Assembly: GCA_964007475.1 (NCBI GenBank)
Contig: OZ023273.1
Coordinates: forward strand, 139,845,308-139,909,307
Source of the DNA: Hybos culiciformis
Lineage: Eukaryota; Arthropoda; Insecta; Diptera; Hybotidae
Direction: 5' to 3'
Length of the DNA: 64,000 nt
This document shows positions 51,701 to 63,987 of this stretch, piece by piece. The notes under the pieces are model-generated. The model ran no database searches, was not told the origin of the DNA, and saw nothing but the letters and a program-made list of their open reading frames with translations. A program made the translations under genes and the position numbers. The stretch's first letter is position 1; each line of letters starts with the position of its first letter.

Positions 51701-54700
51701 TATATTTTTTTTAACTATGTATTTATTTTTATTCACATTTTCAAATTATATGTTTGAAAATTTCAAAATTTATAATAACAAAAGTTAAGTATGTATATTC
51801 GGTTTCGGAAAATATACTTTACTTAAATTTTTTTCCACCAATTAATTATTGAAAATAAATTATTTATTTTGTTATCATTCAATCAGAGAGTATTTTTGGC
51901 TTCGACTTACCAATTATTTTATTTTATACATATCTAAATTTTAATATCTAATAGAAATTTCTAGTGAAGTGAAAAATATACATTTCATGAGAATTTTTCA
52001 ATAATACAATATATATTTTTTTCACTGCTAATTATATGCAAATATGTAATAAAATGAATTTTATTTTTAATTCATAATGCGCCTCTAAATAATAATAAAC
52101 ATTTTACATATTTTGCATAGGTAAAATAGTTATTCATTAAAACTGGTTGAAAACAATGATATATACAAAAGGGTATATTATTCTTCTTTTTTTTTTTTTT
52201 GTTTTTTGATTTACAGATAATAATCGTTAAGTTTATTTCGTATTTATCTACATTGGCTTTTAAAATTATGATAAATAATGATTTTTTTTTTACATTTAAT
52301 AGTAATATAACGTATTATAATGTTAAAATTAAAAACAATTTTTTTTCTGGGTTTAAATATTGTGAATGGTTAATAATATACCAAAGAGTATACCAAATAT
52401 TAATAACTCAACACAAGTTTTTTTTTTTTTGCTTTATAGATAAAATTTATGTAAATGTATGGTTTACTGTAATAATATTATATATTTATAAAAGAAAAAA
52501 AATATCAATAACATTCTCTTAAATAATTTTTTGATAAATTAAAAGTAAATAATATATATATATATCTATGTACAAAAATAAATTTGCATGTGAAAAGAAT
52601 ATTATACAATATAATATATTTATGTATAAAAATCATTAAATGATTATGTAAATAATTAAAGTAAAAATAAATTAAAACTATTTATATTAAAAATAAAATA
52701 TTCATTAAAAAAAAAATCCAAAATGTTTTTATTTCAATTATAATTGCGGAATCCTGACTGGCTCTGTATTTAGCTTATTTATTTACTGTATAACTTTTTC
52801 AGCTTTCTGATGCATAACATTAAAAATTTATCAATTCATTGATGAGGCAACCTCAGGAAAATTAAATTTTTTATTATAAACAAAATATCTATTTTAAGTT
52901 GCTTTAAAACAAGTAGTTATAATGTCTGTGTGATGATGAAATATATGTTAATAAAAAAAACCTAATAGACTATATTTTTGATCACAAAACTAAGTTTCAG
53001 GTTTACATAAGGTCTTCTAGTTTTTCCTTTTACTCTTTATTTATACATTAACATTTATAGTATTAATTAAGAATAGATAAGTAAATTACTATATACATAC
53101 CATAAAACATACAGAAAGTATAGCTGCCGTGCCGCAGCTATCTGTTTCTTTAGTGTTTTCATTACAAATCGAAATCTTTTTATATTCACAACCTCATTAC
53201 ATCTTTATATAAATTTTTCGTTGCAAAATAAATTTTGAATTTTTTTTCTATTTTTGTTTTCTTATTTAACAGTATAGAAGAAAATCTTTTTCAACTTCAA
53301 AATTTTCATTTAATTCTCACATCGTTTATTAAGGATAATACCTACTTTCTCACTATTATACTGCTGTACACAAACTAAATCCTATTTAAAAGCAATTGAA
53401 AATAAGTATTTTCTATTTTGTTTTTATCATCATTTTTCATTCATTAATTAGAAATCAATTTGAAATTAGTTTTTCATATGAGTTATTCACTAAGAGGATT
53501 TTACTAATAAAATAAAATAAAAACCTTTTTCGATACAAATATAGCAAATAACTAATTTATAAATATTTTTTTTTAATATAAATATATTTATATAAAATAT
53601 TATATATTATTTTTTAAAGGGACACAAAAATAAAAAATTTCATAATATTAAAGTATATTTGTATACACGTATATATACAGAAAAGTCATAATCCTTATAC
53701 AACACAGATGTTTTCTTTTGATATCAAATTAAAAATGAGAAGAAAAAAACATTTTTCCAATATATCAATGATTTCAACAAAAAATAATATTGTGTACATA
53801 AAAATATTACATAAAAAAAAAGAAATAAACTTGATGGCATTATTGACTTCACTTTGTAATAAAGAAAAATCTCAATTTGAAAATTAACCCTGTTTTAAAT
53901 CAATTTTTTTTTTTGAATTTCTTTATTATTATTAGCAATTTAAAAAAAAAAAACAATTTTAAGTGTCAAAATTCCCTGCATTGCATAAAATTGTCAATAA
54001 ACATTAAAACATTAATATTAATTTTAATTCTACCCTTCTCAAGTATACATTAAAAAATATATAGTACATACAGAAATGAATTTATATTGAAAAATTAATA
54101 GAAAAATAAAATGTACGTTATCAATTATATCGTTTGATTGTCCTGTCAGAAAAAGATACATTCATATTAAAAACAAAATTTCCAATTTCGATTGCAGCAG
54201 TCCTTCAAAAATTTAATGAAATCATTATCTTTCATTATTTCTATCCAAAATTCAAACTAAAATACAAAACTTAAAAATAATAAGACATTATTGTTAATGT
54301 AAATGAAATTAATATATTAACTGGAAAAAAAAATTCTAAATATAGTTTTTCTACGTTCTAACAACATTATGTTAACGATGAAAGTCATAAAGCTATGATA
54401 CAGTCTCATACATAAAACCAACAAATAATTGCAAAAATATGCATCAAATAATATTGCTCATTTTTTGAAAAAATATTGCCACTCCAATTTTTATATTGAT
54501 GCAATATCTAAACATTATTGAGAAAAATTAATGAAAAATCTGGACGAATAATAAAATAATAAAAGCCAAAAAAAAAAAAATTGTCATTTGAAAAAATAAT
54601 AAATATAAAATTTTCCAGTAAAAGAAATAATAACAAAAATGTAATTAAAAAAATTTCAAATATGAAAATATCAACACTTGATACTTTTTCATAAAATGGT

Positions 54701-55080
54701 CAAAAATATTAAAAAAAAAAATAAAATAAAAAATAAAAAAAAAATAAAAACTATACAATAATCAATGAGCTGTAACATTTTCAGTAAATTAAAGTTTGAT
54801 GATATTTTTTTTTAAGGACACTAAAATAAAATTTAATAATTTTGGTTGATTTCATCGTTTTTTTTTTTTTTTTAATAAAATGTAATGAAATGATAGTCCA
54901 AAATCTTTTTCCATTTGATCAGACAATATTTAGTTCATGAAATTTTAAAAAATTCAATATTTTGATAATGTTATGTTTATTTTCAAGATTGGACTTTCAA
55001 GATTAAAATACGGTATAAATTGAAATTATGTTCTGACTTAAGTATAATAAAAGAGATGCAATATAATTAGCATTGATACA
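48752..55080. other. Gene-free A+T-rich DNA, possibly intronic
   Basis: No coding sequence I can support. The only structure noted is the hairpin repeat copy at 53111-53145. Confidence 0.35.
53111..53145 (+). repeat. Short dispersed hairpin repeat, copy c (weaker)
   Basis: ACAGAAAGTATAGCTGC, six bases, then GCAGCTATCTGT. It is an imperfect inverted repeat whose core, TAGCTGC-CGTGCC-GCAGCTA, pairs perfectly over seven bases. The left arm resembles ACAGAARTTATAGCTGC of copies a and b. Confidence 0.4.
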
Positions 55081-55092
55081 TTTGTATCTTAC

Positions 55093-55184
55093 AAATCTCA
55101 GAACTCCGGGATCTGCCTTTGCAGAAATGTGATTGGGCTGCATTTTGTAAACTGTTCACGAATCCAACAACGACAGGCAATTTG
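55093..55184 (-). CDS. Candidate isolated 92-nt internal exon
   Basis: A GC-richer island in A+T-rich DNA. On the minus strand it is bounded exactly by an acceptor (TATTTCTAAG|C) and a strong donor (ATTT|GTAAGATA). In between, one frame is open for 30 codons, reading KLPVVVGFVNSLQNAAQSHF and then CKGRSRSSEI; a second minus-strand frame ends in TGA just before the donor. The plus strand also has an open frame over the same bases (ISELRDLPLQKCDWAAFCKL and on, to TAA at about 55198) preceded by an AG, so the strand is not certain. I recognise neither peptide. If real, it would be one exon of a large, long-intron gene. Confidence 0.35.
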
Positions 55185-55199
55185 CTTAGAAATATATAA

Positions 55200-57389
55200 A
55201 AGAAGAAGAGAAGTATAAATATTGAATAGATCATCGATCATAAAATTGTGAAAGTCGTATTTTCGTACTTTTTTTTAATTCTATGATAAGATTTGATTTA
55301 TTTAAGCATGAAATTTTTGCAGATTAAGTAAATGCAATAAATCTTGATACATTTCTAATATAAATGAGTATGTTTGTTATATTATACTTAATATTATAAT
55401 TCATTTAAGAAGGCATTTACGACATAGTGGTAGAGTATTTTATTATATTGTATTAAGTTTATTATTAAATCAATGTATTATATTAAATTAAGAACCTGAA
55501 AAAAAAAACTAAAAAAAAAAAAAAAACAATTTGTACAAATCCAGGATTATATGATAATAAAATATTATGCGTATTTCCTTGACAATAAAACACTTATGTT
55601 AGGTGTATGTATGAGGTTACTTAAAATAATCAAGAATGCAAATTAAAAACAAAATGAAATTCTAACATAATAATTGAAAAAAAAATCATTTTTATTAAAA
55701 AAAAAAAAATTAAATTGAAACTTTTAAATTACTTTTCGTCCACAAAATTGGACAAAAGAACTAAATAAACTTTTTAATTGAAATTGTAAATCAAATTGTT
55801 TTATAAAAAAAAAAAAAACAAAAAAATTGTGGATACAAATTTTATTTATCAGAGCTAAGTTCGTTTAATCTTCGTACATTAAAGTTAAGAGCTTAATAAG
55901 CATTAAATCAGCTTATTGATGGCGGATAATGATAAAGTGTGATGTGATATTTCTATTCCGTGATGCTTACAGCTTTATGTGCAATATATATCAAAATAGA
56001 AAGAACTATTATAATATTCGTACAGCAATTGTTCTGATTATACATATTTTAATACCACTGAACCACCAATTTATGCAAATTTTTTATTTAACTTTTCTTT
56101 TTTATTTAAGTTTTTGTTTTAAGGAATTTGGTAATATTGCAAAACTCATTATTGGTTTTTTCTACAGTTTCTGCCATTTTTCCATTTATTACTTTCAAAA
56201 TTAGTAAATATTAACGAGACACAAAAAAAAAAATACAATATATTCCCAAGATAATTACTTTATCTTTTTTTGAATTTATTTTACATAAAATCTTTTTTTG
56301 CAACAAATGTAGGAAAAAAAAAATTCTTTTTTCTTTTGCAATGAAAGAAAAATATATAGTATATATAAGTAAAAATTTTCATATAAGAAAATTAATACAA
56401 ATGGAAAATGAGAAAATAAAATGTATATATGTATATAAAACTTTTTATCATTTCAAATAAAAACCAAACAAATTTTCCCAAATAATTTTATTCTTATTCT
56501 TATAATAATTAAGAAAGATTCTAAAGAAAATTTATTTCCGAAAATCCTTAAAACAACAATTTATTGTTTCCTTAGTAATGTTTATTTATGTCTATGTTCT
56601 TTTATATAAATGCTTCACTTAAATACAATACTTATAAATAAAAAAAAAAAAAAATTAAGTAAGAAATAATAAAAACAAAAAGAAATGGAATGAAAATAAA
56701 AGTCCACTTTGTACAAAACTTTTACCTCAAAACGTACTTTTTCTCTGTCTCTAAAATAGTACATGTTCAATATTATAGTGAACAGATATAAAACTAGGAT
56801 AAATTGAAAAGCCTAAAGTGAAGAAATAAAATAACTATAATTCTAAGATTTAAATAGATTTTATAGCTTATATATAGATTACCATTTTAATTTTCTAATT
56901 TTTAAAATTCCCGAAAATTTTTCTTGAAAGTTTCCAAGAAAAATGGGCAATCATTGAGCTTGTATATCTAACTCATTTTTAAGATAATTTTTCTTTTATT
57001 AAACAATATTAGAGATATTTTGTAAATAAATATAGATTTAGATTCCTTAATTCAACTCTGATTGAAATTTATTTTTATTTTTTGTTAAATATTTTCAGGT
57101 TTCTTATTATAAATACAACAGAAAGCATGAAGAATTGAGGGGTGAACGTAAATTGAAAATAACCAATTTTTTTTTTTTTTGTTTTTATTCTAACTAGTGA
57201 CTATATACAATAGTAGGTAGAAATTATTATTATAGTACATCGTACATCGTATATTTAAAGAAAATTTTCATGAAAGAAAAAAACAAAAAGAAAGGAAAAA
57301 CTCAAATTAAGACAATTAAAAGCAAATTATAAGTTCGTGTCCATTGGACAATTAAAACTTCTTTTTTTTTGTTGTTTTATTACTATTGC

Positions 57390-57431
<42 letters not shown>

Positions 57432-58152
57432 TATTATTACTATTATTATTATTATTACTATTTTGAGAAAATAAACATAAAGTATTGTTAATCTCTTTAT
57501 TTTATTTTGTTTCTTTAAAGAATAATGAAAATTTTTGAGATTCAAGCTTTTTTGTTTTTTTTTGTAGCTTTAGGTAAATAATAAAAAAAAAAAGAAAATT
57601 ATTTATGTTTTTCTGTAGTTTTTCATCCTAAAGGAATTTTAAAAGTTTCCCATTAATATATTTTTTAAAAGAAAACTGTTTGCAACAGTAATGGAAAATA
57701 GAAAAGAAGAAAAAAAAAAAAAAACTGAAAACTGAAAAATTTATATTATTTTTATGAGAGTAGTATATTGTTTTAGTTTTTAAATAAATAAAAATTAGAA
57801 GGTCCTTTTCATCAGAGAATTATTTTTTTATTTTTATTTTTATTTTTTTTTTATAATTTTTCAAGCTCTTTTTAGTTTTTTAGGTCATGGAATTTATAGA
57901 TTTTTTTTCATTTTAAAATTATTATTATAAATTTATTCTACTCTAAATTGAAGTTTTTCCGAAAAAAAAAAATGTTTTCATTCAAGCTTCCTAATTAAGA
58001 TGTTGTAAATTTAATTTTATTACATGCTTTTTTTTTTATTTTATTTCGGAATTGAAGTTTTCATTTAAAATTGATTTTAATTGAAAATTTTTGTGTTTGT
58101 TAAATAAAAACATTTTATGACAAAAATAAATTATATGTAAGTTAGTATATAA
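55200..58152. other. Gene-free A+T-rich DNA
   Basis: Apart from the trinucleotide microsatellite at 57382-57461, I see only homopolymer-rich DNA. Confidence 0.35.
57382..57461 (+). repeat. (ATT)n microsatellite with ACT interruptions
   Basis: About 25 trinucleotide units of ATT, interrupted by ACT/CTA steps. The Ile-rich open frame that it creates on the minus strand is an artefact of the repeat. Confidence 0.9.
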
Positions 58153-58252
58153 CTATATAGCAGGGGTGTCAATAACGTCGATCGCGATCTACCGGTCGAT
58201 CGCGTAATGATTTTAAGTCGATCGCCAATAAATATTCATATTTCGGCGCAGT

Positions 58253-58990
58253 GAAATAAGGCCGCGGGAAATAAGGCCGCGATAGGTTTTTTGTTGCGGT
58301 CTTATTTCATTTTGAAAAATGAAATAAGGCCGCGAAAAAATCCTCGCGGTCGTATTTCATTTTGAAAAATGAAATAAGACCGCATAAAATTCCTCGCGGC
58401 CTTATTTCGTTTTGAAAAATGAAATAAGACCGCGACAAAAAACAAAAATAATCGGAGGGCTAATTTCATTTTGAAAAATGAAATAAGGCCGCGAGGATTT
58501 TTTCGCGGCCTTATTTCATTTTGAAAAACGAAATAAGGCCGCGTAATCTTGTGAGGTGAGCACACAGGGCAGGGGGCAGCAGGGCGGCGGGCGGGCGGTT
58601 GGTCAGTGGGATTTGCGGCTAGCGCCGGAAATCCCACTGACCAACCGCCCGCCCGCCGCCCTGCTGCCCCCTGCCCTGTGTGCTCACCTCACAAGATTAC
58701 GCGGCCTTATTTCGTTTATAAAAATGAAATTAGCCCTCCGAATAATTGTTTTTTTTTGTCGCCGGCTTATTTCATTTTTCAAAACGAAATAAGGCCGCGA
58801 GGAATTTTTTGCGGTCTTATTTCATTTTTCAAAATGAAATAAGACCGCGAGGATTTTTTCGCGGCCTTATTTCATTTTGAAAAACGAAATAACGCCGCGA
58901 AAAAATCTTCGCGGCCTTATTTCATTTTTCAAAATGAAATAAGACCGCAACAAAAAAACGTCGCGGCCTTATTTCCTGCGGCCTTATTTC
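58253..58990. repeat. 738-bp GC-rich symmetric palindrome built of small palindromic units
   Basis: The two arms are mirror images around 58621.5. The outer ends (GAAATAAGGCCGCGGG.. at 58253; ..GGCCTTATTTC at 58990) and the innermost pair (58614 with 58629) share that same centre. The inner 85 or so bases of each arm are essentially perfect and very GC-rich; the loop is about 14 bases. Each arm is otherwise made of about five units of roughly 50 bases in which CGCGGCCTTATTTCATTTT is followed by its own complement (AATGAAATAAGGCCGCG), so small hairpins sit inside the large one. Base composition is unlike anything else in the window. It is probably a foldback-type element captured by, or inserted in, the hAT element. 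Confidence 0.85.
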
Positions 58991-59078
58991 CATCCCCCTC
59001 ATATTTTCTATATTTATTTCGTTTCAAATTGCCAATTTCAATTTCAAGAATCAAAAAAAATTATCTAATTTTCCAAAC

Positions 59079-59366
59079 ATGTTGGCGCAATTAAAAAGTT
59101 CTGCTTCTACTAATTATGATGAAAATAAATACATCAAAGAAATTAAGAACGTTATTAAAGAATTTGGTAACCGTTTCCAAGATTTTCAAAAACTTTATAA
59201 TGTAGTTTTATTTATGAGTTTTCCATTTGATAGCAATATTAAAGCAGAAACAATTGCAGAAAAACTATCAACTATTTTTGATATGGATAACATTACACTT
59301 GAAACAGAAATTCAGAGACCGAATGAAATACTTAATTTTTTCAATTACTCTGAAAATAACTCTTAA
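59079..59366 (+). pseudogene. hAT transposase fragment (late-middle region)
   Basis: An open frame of 95 codons. The stretch KEFGNRFQDFQKLYNVVLFM followed by SFPFDSN, then an acidic segment and IQRPNEIL, matches the general pattern of hAT transposases (EF..RF.DF......F..PF.....). That pattern lies about 60-100 residues before the C-terminal dimerisation motif. The ATG at its start is not expected to be the original start, because the catalytic N-terminal half and any BED zinc finger are absent. It lies inside the element with hAT ends and reads in the same direction as the C-terminal fragment downstream. It is not expected to have transposase activity; it could still be expressed as a short peptide, but nothing shows that. 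Confidence 0.65.
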
Positions 59367-59369
59367 AAA

Positions 59370-59790
59370 AAAGTTTTACTTTTTAGTCAAAAACTAAAAT
59401 AAGTTTTATTTTTTACTCAAACTAATTTTTTTTGAGTAAAAAATAAAACTCTTTTTTTAAGTACTCTTTTCCAAAGTAAAAAATAGAACTCTTTTTATTA
59501 AATTTTATTTTTTGGATTTTGCTTATCGAGTATTAAAAAAAAAATTAAAAACAAAAAGAGTATTTCAAAAAAAATCTAAAAATTATACTCAACTGAAGAG
59601 TATTTGAAAAATATTAAAAAAATATAACTTCAGTAATAAGTATTTCAAATTTTTCAAATACTCTTTACTCAAAAATTAAGTATTTATTTTTTTAAATATT
59701 TTAATTACTCAAAAATTAATTTTTAAGTATTTGTTTTTTTATTTTTACTCTTTACTTTGAGTAGAAGTTTTATGAAAATAAAAATAAGTC
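59370..59790. repeat. A+T-rich degenerate repeat block inside the hAT element
   Basis: ACTCAAAAATTAAGTATTT-like and AAGAGTATTT-like words recur on both strands. It separates the two transposase fragments and looks like secondary low-complexity expansion. Confidence 0.5.
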
Positions 59791-59934
59791 TTACTTTCGA
59801 TCCCTACAGAAATTATTACATTGGAAAATTATATATTTATATTAAAGCAAGAGCTTCCGGAGATAAATTCGGGAAATATTTAGCAGATGGATAAATATCC
59901 GAATCTAAGAAAGTGCTGACAATTTATGCGCCTG

Positions 59935-60136
59935 TTTTGGTTCAACATATTTGTACTAATCAGCATTTTCACAAACGAAAATAATAAAGTCGAAATACCG
60001 AACTAATTTAACAGGCGAACACTTAGAATTTGGATCCCTAAATGTTGCCTTCCGTCTTAATCCTACTTTTAGAAAAAGTAGATCGCAGAGGATTTTTACT
60101 GCGCGAAGTAGATCTTATAGAAAAATCAGTTGACAC
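59935..60136 (+). pseudogene. hAT transposase C-terminal (dimerisation) fragment
   Basis: One frame reads KSKYRTNLTGEHLE and then SLNVAFRLNPTF. This corresponds to the conserved C-terminal hAT motif (K.R..L..E.L...LR.A), which in intact members lies near the end of the protein. A one-base frame change upstream links it to VQHICTNQHF, the equivalent of the conserved CE..FS segment. The frame then runs close to the right inverted repeat before TGA. Stops and the frame change show it is decayed. It supports the hAT assignment independently of the terminal repeats. Confidence 0.65.
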
Positions 60137-60187
60137 CCCTGCTATATAGTATCAAATTTGAAAGAGGTATCGTTTGAAGGATTCCCG

Positions 60188-60413
60188 GACAGTTGCCCAA
60201 ATGACATTTGACAATCTGACATTTGCCCACTGACATTTCCCAATCTGACATTTGACCAGTTTTTTAATTTAACAAAACTTATACTCAGCTAAAAAAAAAC
60301 TTTTTTTTTTGAAAAAATTTACTTATAAAGTTGGAAATAAATTTGTTTTAATTTGGAAAAGGTGAAAAATGGACTCAAATATCGGATTGGCAAATGTCAT
60401 TTGGGCAACTGTC
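60188..60413. mobile_element. Short inverted-repeat element (226 bp)
   Basis: The left end is GACAGTTGCCCAAATGACAT and so on to CAATC; the right end is its complement (ATGTCATTTGGGCAACTGTC) with two or three differences further in. Left of centre, a short word (CTGACATTTG) repeats three times. No target duplication is evident. It begins only 47 bases from the end of the hAT element, but its ends are different and it lies outside the hAT target duplication. Confidence 0.6.
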
Positions 60414-63400
60414 TGCCCCCGTTTAAAGCTAAGCTACATGTATTGTTTTCTAAAAAAAAAAAGCAGTTCTGTCACAAGTATATTGGCTGTAATATTATAT
60501 AAGAAAACGGGCGCAATTATGAAAATATGAAAACTTAAATGATTAAATTACATAACCAAAAAAAAAATATCCGATCTCACTCACTGTACAAGTTAAAGTC
60601 AGTATAAATCAAATCTAATTTTCAATTCACATATTTTTAAAGACAAATTATTGTTAAAAAAAAAAACAAAATAATATTTATAATTTAAAAGAGAGAAAAT
60701 TTTCATGAATAGAAAAGTTTATCTACTTGACAGCTCACGAAACATAATAATTTTAATATTTTCTCGCAATTTTCAATTCAATAAACTTTATTTATTTATT
60801 TTTTTTAATTTTTTCTATTTATTTGAACTGTGTGCCTTGACAAATATTTAATTCGAAGATTCAAAGAAAAAAAAAATAAAAAATAAATAAATAAAAAATT
60901 TTCATTTCAATATAAAATATTTTCATTTTTCCTTTTTTTTTTTTTTTTTTGAGGGGAAATTCTAATAAAAATTCTTTTCTTAAAATTATTATTTTGTACT
61001 AAATCACTTCAAATCAATTACACTTCTTTTTTTTTTTTTTATGTAATAAAATACTTGAGATCTTTTTTTTTATTATTATTAAAATAAATAATTGAAAAAT
61101 TCAACAAAAAATAAGTCAAGCGTAAAGTGTTTTATTGAGTTTTCGCGTGATTTTTTATTTACATTTTCAATGTTCAGAAAAAGAAAAATATATAAAAAAA
61201 AAAAAATAATAGGAATCAATAAAAAAAAAACAAAAAAATTCAATTGAAATTTTTAAATTATTTTTATTTTATTTAATTTAATTTTTTTTCAATTTTCATT
61301 GCATTTTGAAGACACAATGATCAAAAAACTAAAGACTTTGATATTTGAGGCATGTGATATAACATGAAGAAGGAATTTTGAAGACGAGAAAATTCCAGAA
61401 TATCTGAAAGTGATCTGAAATATTGGAAAAGAGTACCTATAATATAAGAGCTCTGTGATTTTAATTTTGAGAATTTTCAAAATTTCCTATACATTATTTC
61501 TGTAAATTAATAGTTGGTTGAAATTGTCATTCAGAGTTTACACATCGTTTTTAAAACTCACGCTCGTAATCAAAGTTTTCTTTTAAAACTATTTTGATAT
61601 TATAGTTATTCTTCAATTTTTCAAAATCTGAAATTATTTACCACACAGTTTAATTATCGTATCGTTTAGATATTGTACCAAGTTTTATAAAACTCTTATC
61701 AAATTTTAAATATAAATTAGAAAAAACTCTTAATGGATACATTGGATACAATGTTAATCGTTTAATATTAGCAACTTTAATACTTATTCATTTTGCAGAT
61801 CACATTCATATATTTGATATGCATGAGATGACCTTAAAACGCAAAAAGCTCTATAAGGACATTAAGGTTATTTAAAAACACTAAACCGATATATTTCCAT
61901 CAGCTAATCTCTTATTGAATAGCCCTGAGTTAGAAAATATCAAATTAAAAATTATAATAACATTAAATTATCTTTCTATCATTCTATGTAAATATAAATT
62001 TGATTTCTAATATTCATACAAAAAAAAAGGTGGAATAAATGGATAGTTAAAAAAAAATATCAATTTACAACATAAAGTTGAAAAAAATAAAAAAATATTA
62101 GATGTCATTTCAATTAAAACATAATTAAAATGATACTTGTCTAGGAAAAATCGTTTCTTTTATGAATATTTTCTCAATGAAATATCTACATAATTTTTTT
62201 TTTGTAGTATATTTCCTATTCTTAGTGAAATAGTAAAATTTTTTTATGGGTAAAGGATATAACAAATTTTTGTTGAGGAAAATTCTAAAGGACTATTCAT
62301 GCGAATTAAATTATTCACAGAGATATTTTCAGTCTTGCACAAAAAAAAAAGAAAAAAGAAATAATATAATATTAAAAAAAAAGACAGAATTTTCTTTTTA
62401 TTTTAAATTAAGCTTAAATTATATTCTAGTTGGTATCATGTTCATTTTGATTCAGAGGAAATTTTCTTAAAATTACAGACAATTGAAAAAGTTTTTATCT
62501 TTTCGTTCTTTTCGAAAATGATATAATCTTTTTTTTCCATCATCCTTAGCATTTTCAATGTAAACTATATATATATATATAATTATTATATAAAATTATA
62601 CGTATATATAGTTCAGAGAATTAAAAATTGTAATTTTGCACAAATTACAAGTAATAAAATCATTTCCAAAAGAGATTTTGAACTTTTGTGTAGGAAACTT
62701 TAATTACATGATGATGATTTAACAAGATTATTACATCGACAAAAAAGTAAAAAAAAAAAAATAAAACTCTTAGTTTGAAATTGAATTTTATTAAGTTTAT
62801 GGTTGAATGAGTAAAGTGCAATTTTTTTTTTAAAGGACATGCCTAATATTCTTTTTGTTTTTCTTTTTTAATTTGTTACTGGAGAAAAAAAAGGCAAAAT
62901 TATTTAACAGCCAAATTTTCTAGTTTGAAAACATTGTGTATGGAAAATTTAATGTTTTTAATAAAGTAAATATATAAGACGAAATTTTTTAAGGAACGCA
63001 TTAATTTAAGGTTATAGAAGATTATGATAGAAAATCTCGCAGCGACGACGGATCACCAATATTGAATGTTTAAAATTTATTTAAAATTTATAGTTTAAGT
63101 AATTGATATTTAAATTTGACTGCGATAGTGTCATTGCAGCTTAAGATTGCACTTTTTGTCGCTAATCCATAAAAACGACTACAGTGTTTGAAGTTCAGAA
63201 AAATTAACTCTATTGGAACAACTATTGGAAAGCATCACATAAAAAAAGAGACTTTTGAAACTCTAAACAAAACATTTCAAAAACCGATTTTTTTTATCTC
63301 AAAACAGCCAAAATTTTAAAATTGAATAAAAAAGGGTTTAAATTATTATATATTGATACAAAGAAAAGTATATATATTTTTTTTTCTTAGTTAACCTTTA

Positions 63401-63987
63401 TAATAAAATTATTTATAACCGCCCTTCACAACATTACTACTATGTAATAAAAACATGATGAGAGAAAAATATGATAACAAATTACCGGAAGTGGAAACTA
63501 AGTAAATAAAATAGCTGTTCATATCATTTTTTTTCTTCTTTCGTTCTTTTCTGTTTACTGAACTCATGAAAATATCTTTAGGGAATTTTGTAAAGTTTAA
63601 AGAAAAAAAAAATAAATTCTTTTCATTTTTCCCCTTTTTTATGTCAGAATGTCGCATCATCAACCAATTTCCTTGAGAAAAAAATAAAAAGCAAAAGGAA
63701 AATTTTTTTTTTCTTTTGATAAGAAAATTGAAAACTGAAAGAAAAGAAAGAAAGTCATTATTTACAGTTAGATTTTTTACAAGAAAAGAAAAAAAAAATA
63801 TATTTTAGTAAAAATCTCTAACAAAAAAAAAAAAAATTTATGATCTCTTTTAAAAATTTTCATTCACAAGAAATAAATGAAATAATGTCAACTTTTTGGA
63901 AAAATTTGAAAATTATTTTTTTTTTTTCTATATTAAAACTTTATTCTCCCAAGCGAAGGAACTTTGTTGCGACCGAAAAATATACGC
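60414..63987. other. Gene-free A+T-rich DNA
   Basis: Nothing I can support as a gene; (AT)n at about 62565-62582 and many homopolymers. A somewhat less A+T-rich patch at about 63030-63190 shows no open frame or motif that I recognise. Confidence 0.35.

Larger units (their letters stand above)
58161..60141 (+). mobile_element. hAT transposon remnant with perfect 8-bp target duplication (1981 bp)
   Basis: The ends are CAGGGGTGTCAA on the left and TTGACACCCCTG on the right, an exact 12-base inverted repeat. They are flanked by CTATATAG at 58153-58160 and 60142-60149. The 8-bp duplication and CAGGGGTG ends place it in the hAT superfamily. The subterminal region on the left has three GTCGATCGC words, and the right end has related GTAGATCGC words. 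Inside are, in order, a 738-bp GC-rich palindrome (58253-58990), a transposase fragment (59079-59366), an A+T-rich low-complexity block (about 59370-59790), and a C-terminal transposase fragment (about 59935-60136). The transposase runs on the plus strand. It cannot be autonomous because the N-terminal half is missing. The clean ends suggest it was mobilised after, or despite, the internal replacement. Confidence 0.9.

Noticed and set aside
55412..55440. tRNA-like A box (CATAGTGGTAGAGTA)
   Set aside because: No B box follows at a proper distance and no cloverleaf can be drawn.
57327..57545. Ile-rich open frame on the minus strand
   Set aside because: It is a translation of the (ATT)n microsatellite.
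58302..58842. Open frames of 78-111 codons on both strands through the GC-rich palindrome
   Set aside because: GC-rich DNA lacks stops; the same peptide words appear on both strands because the DNA is an inverted repeat.
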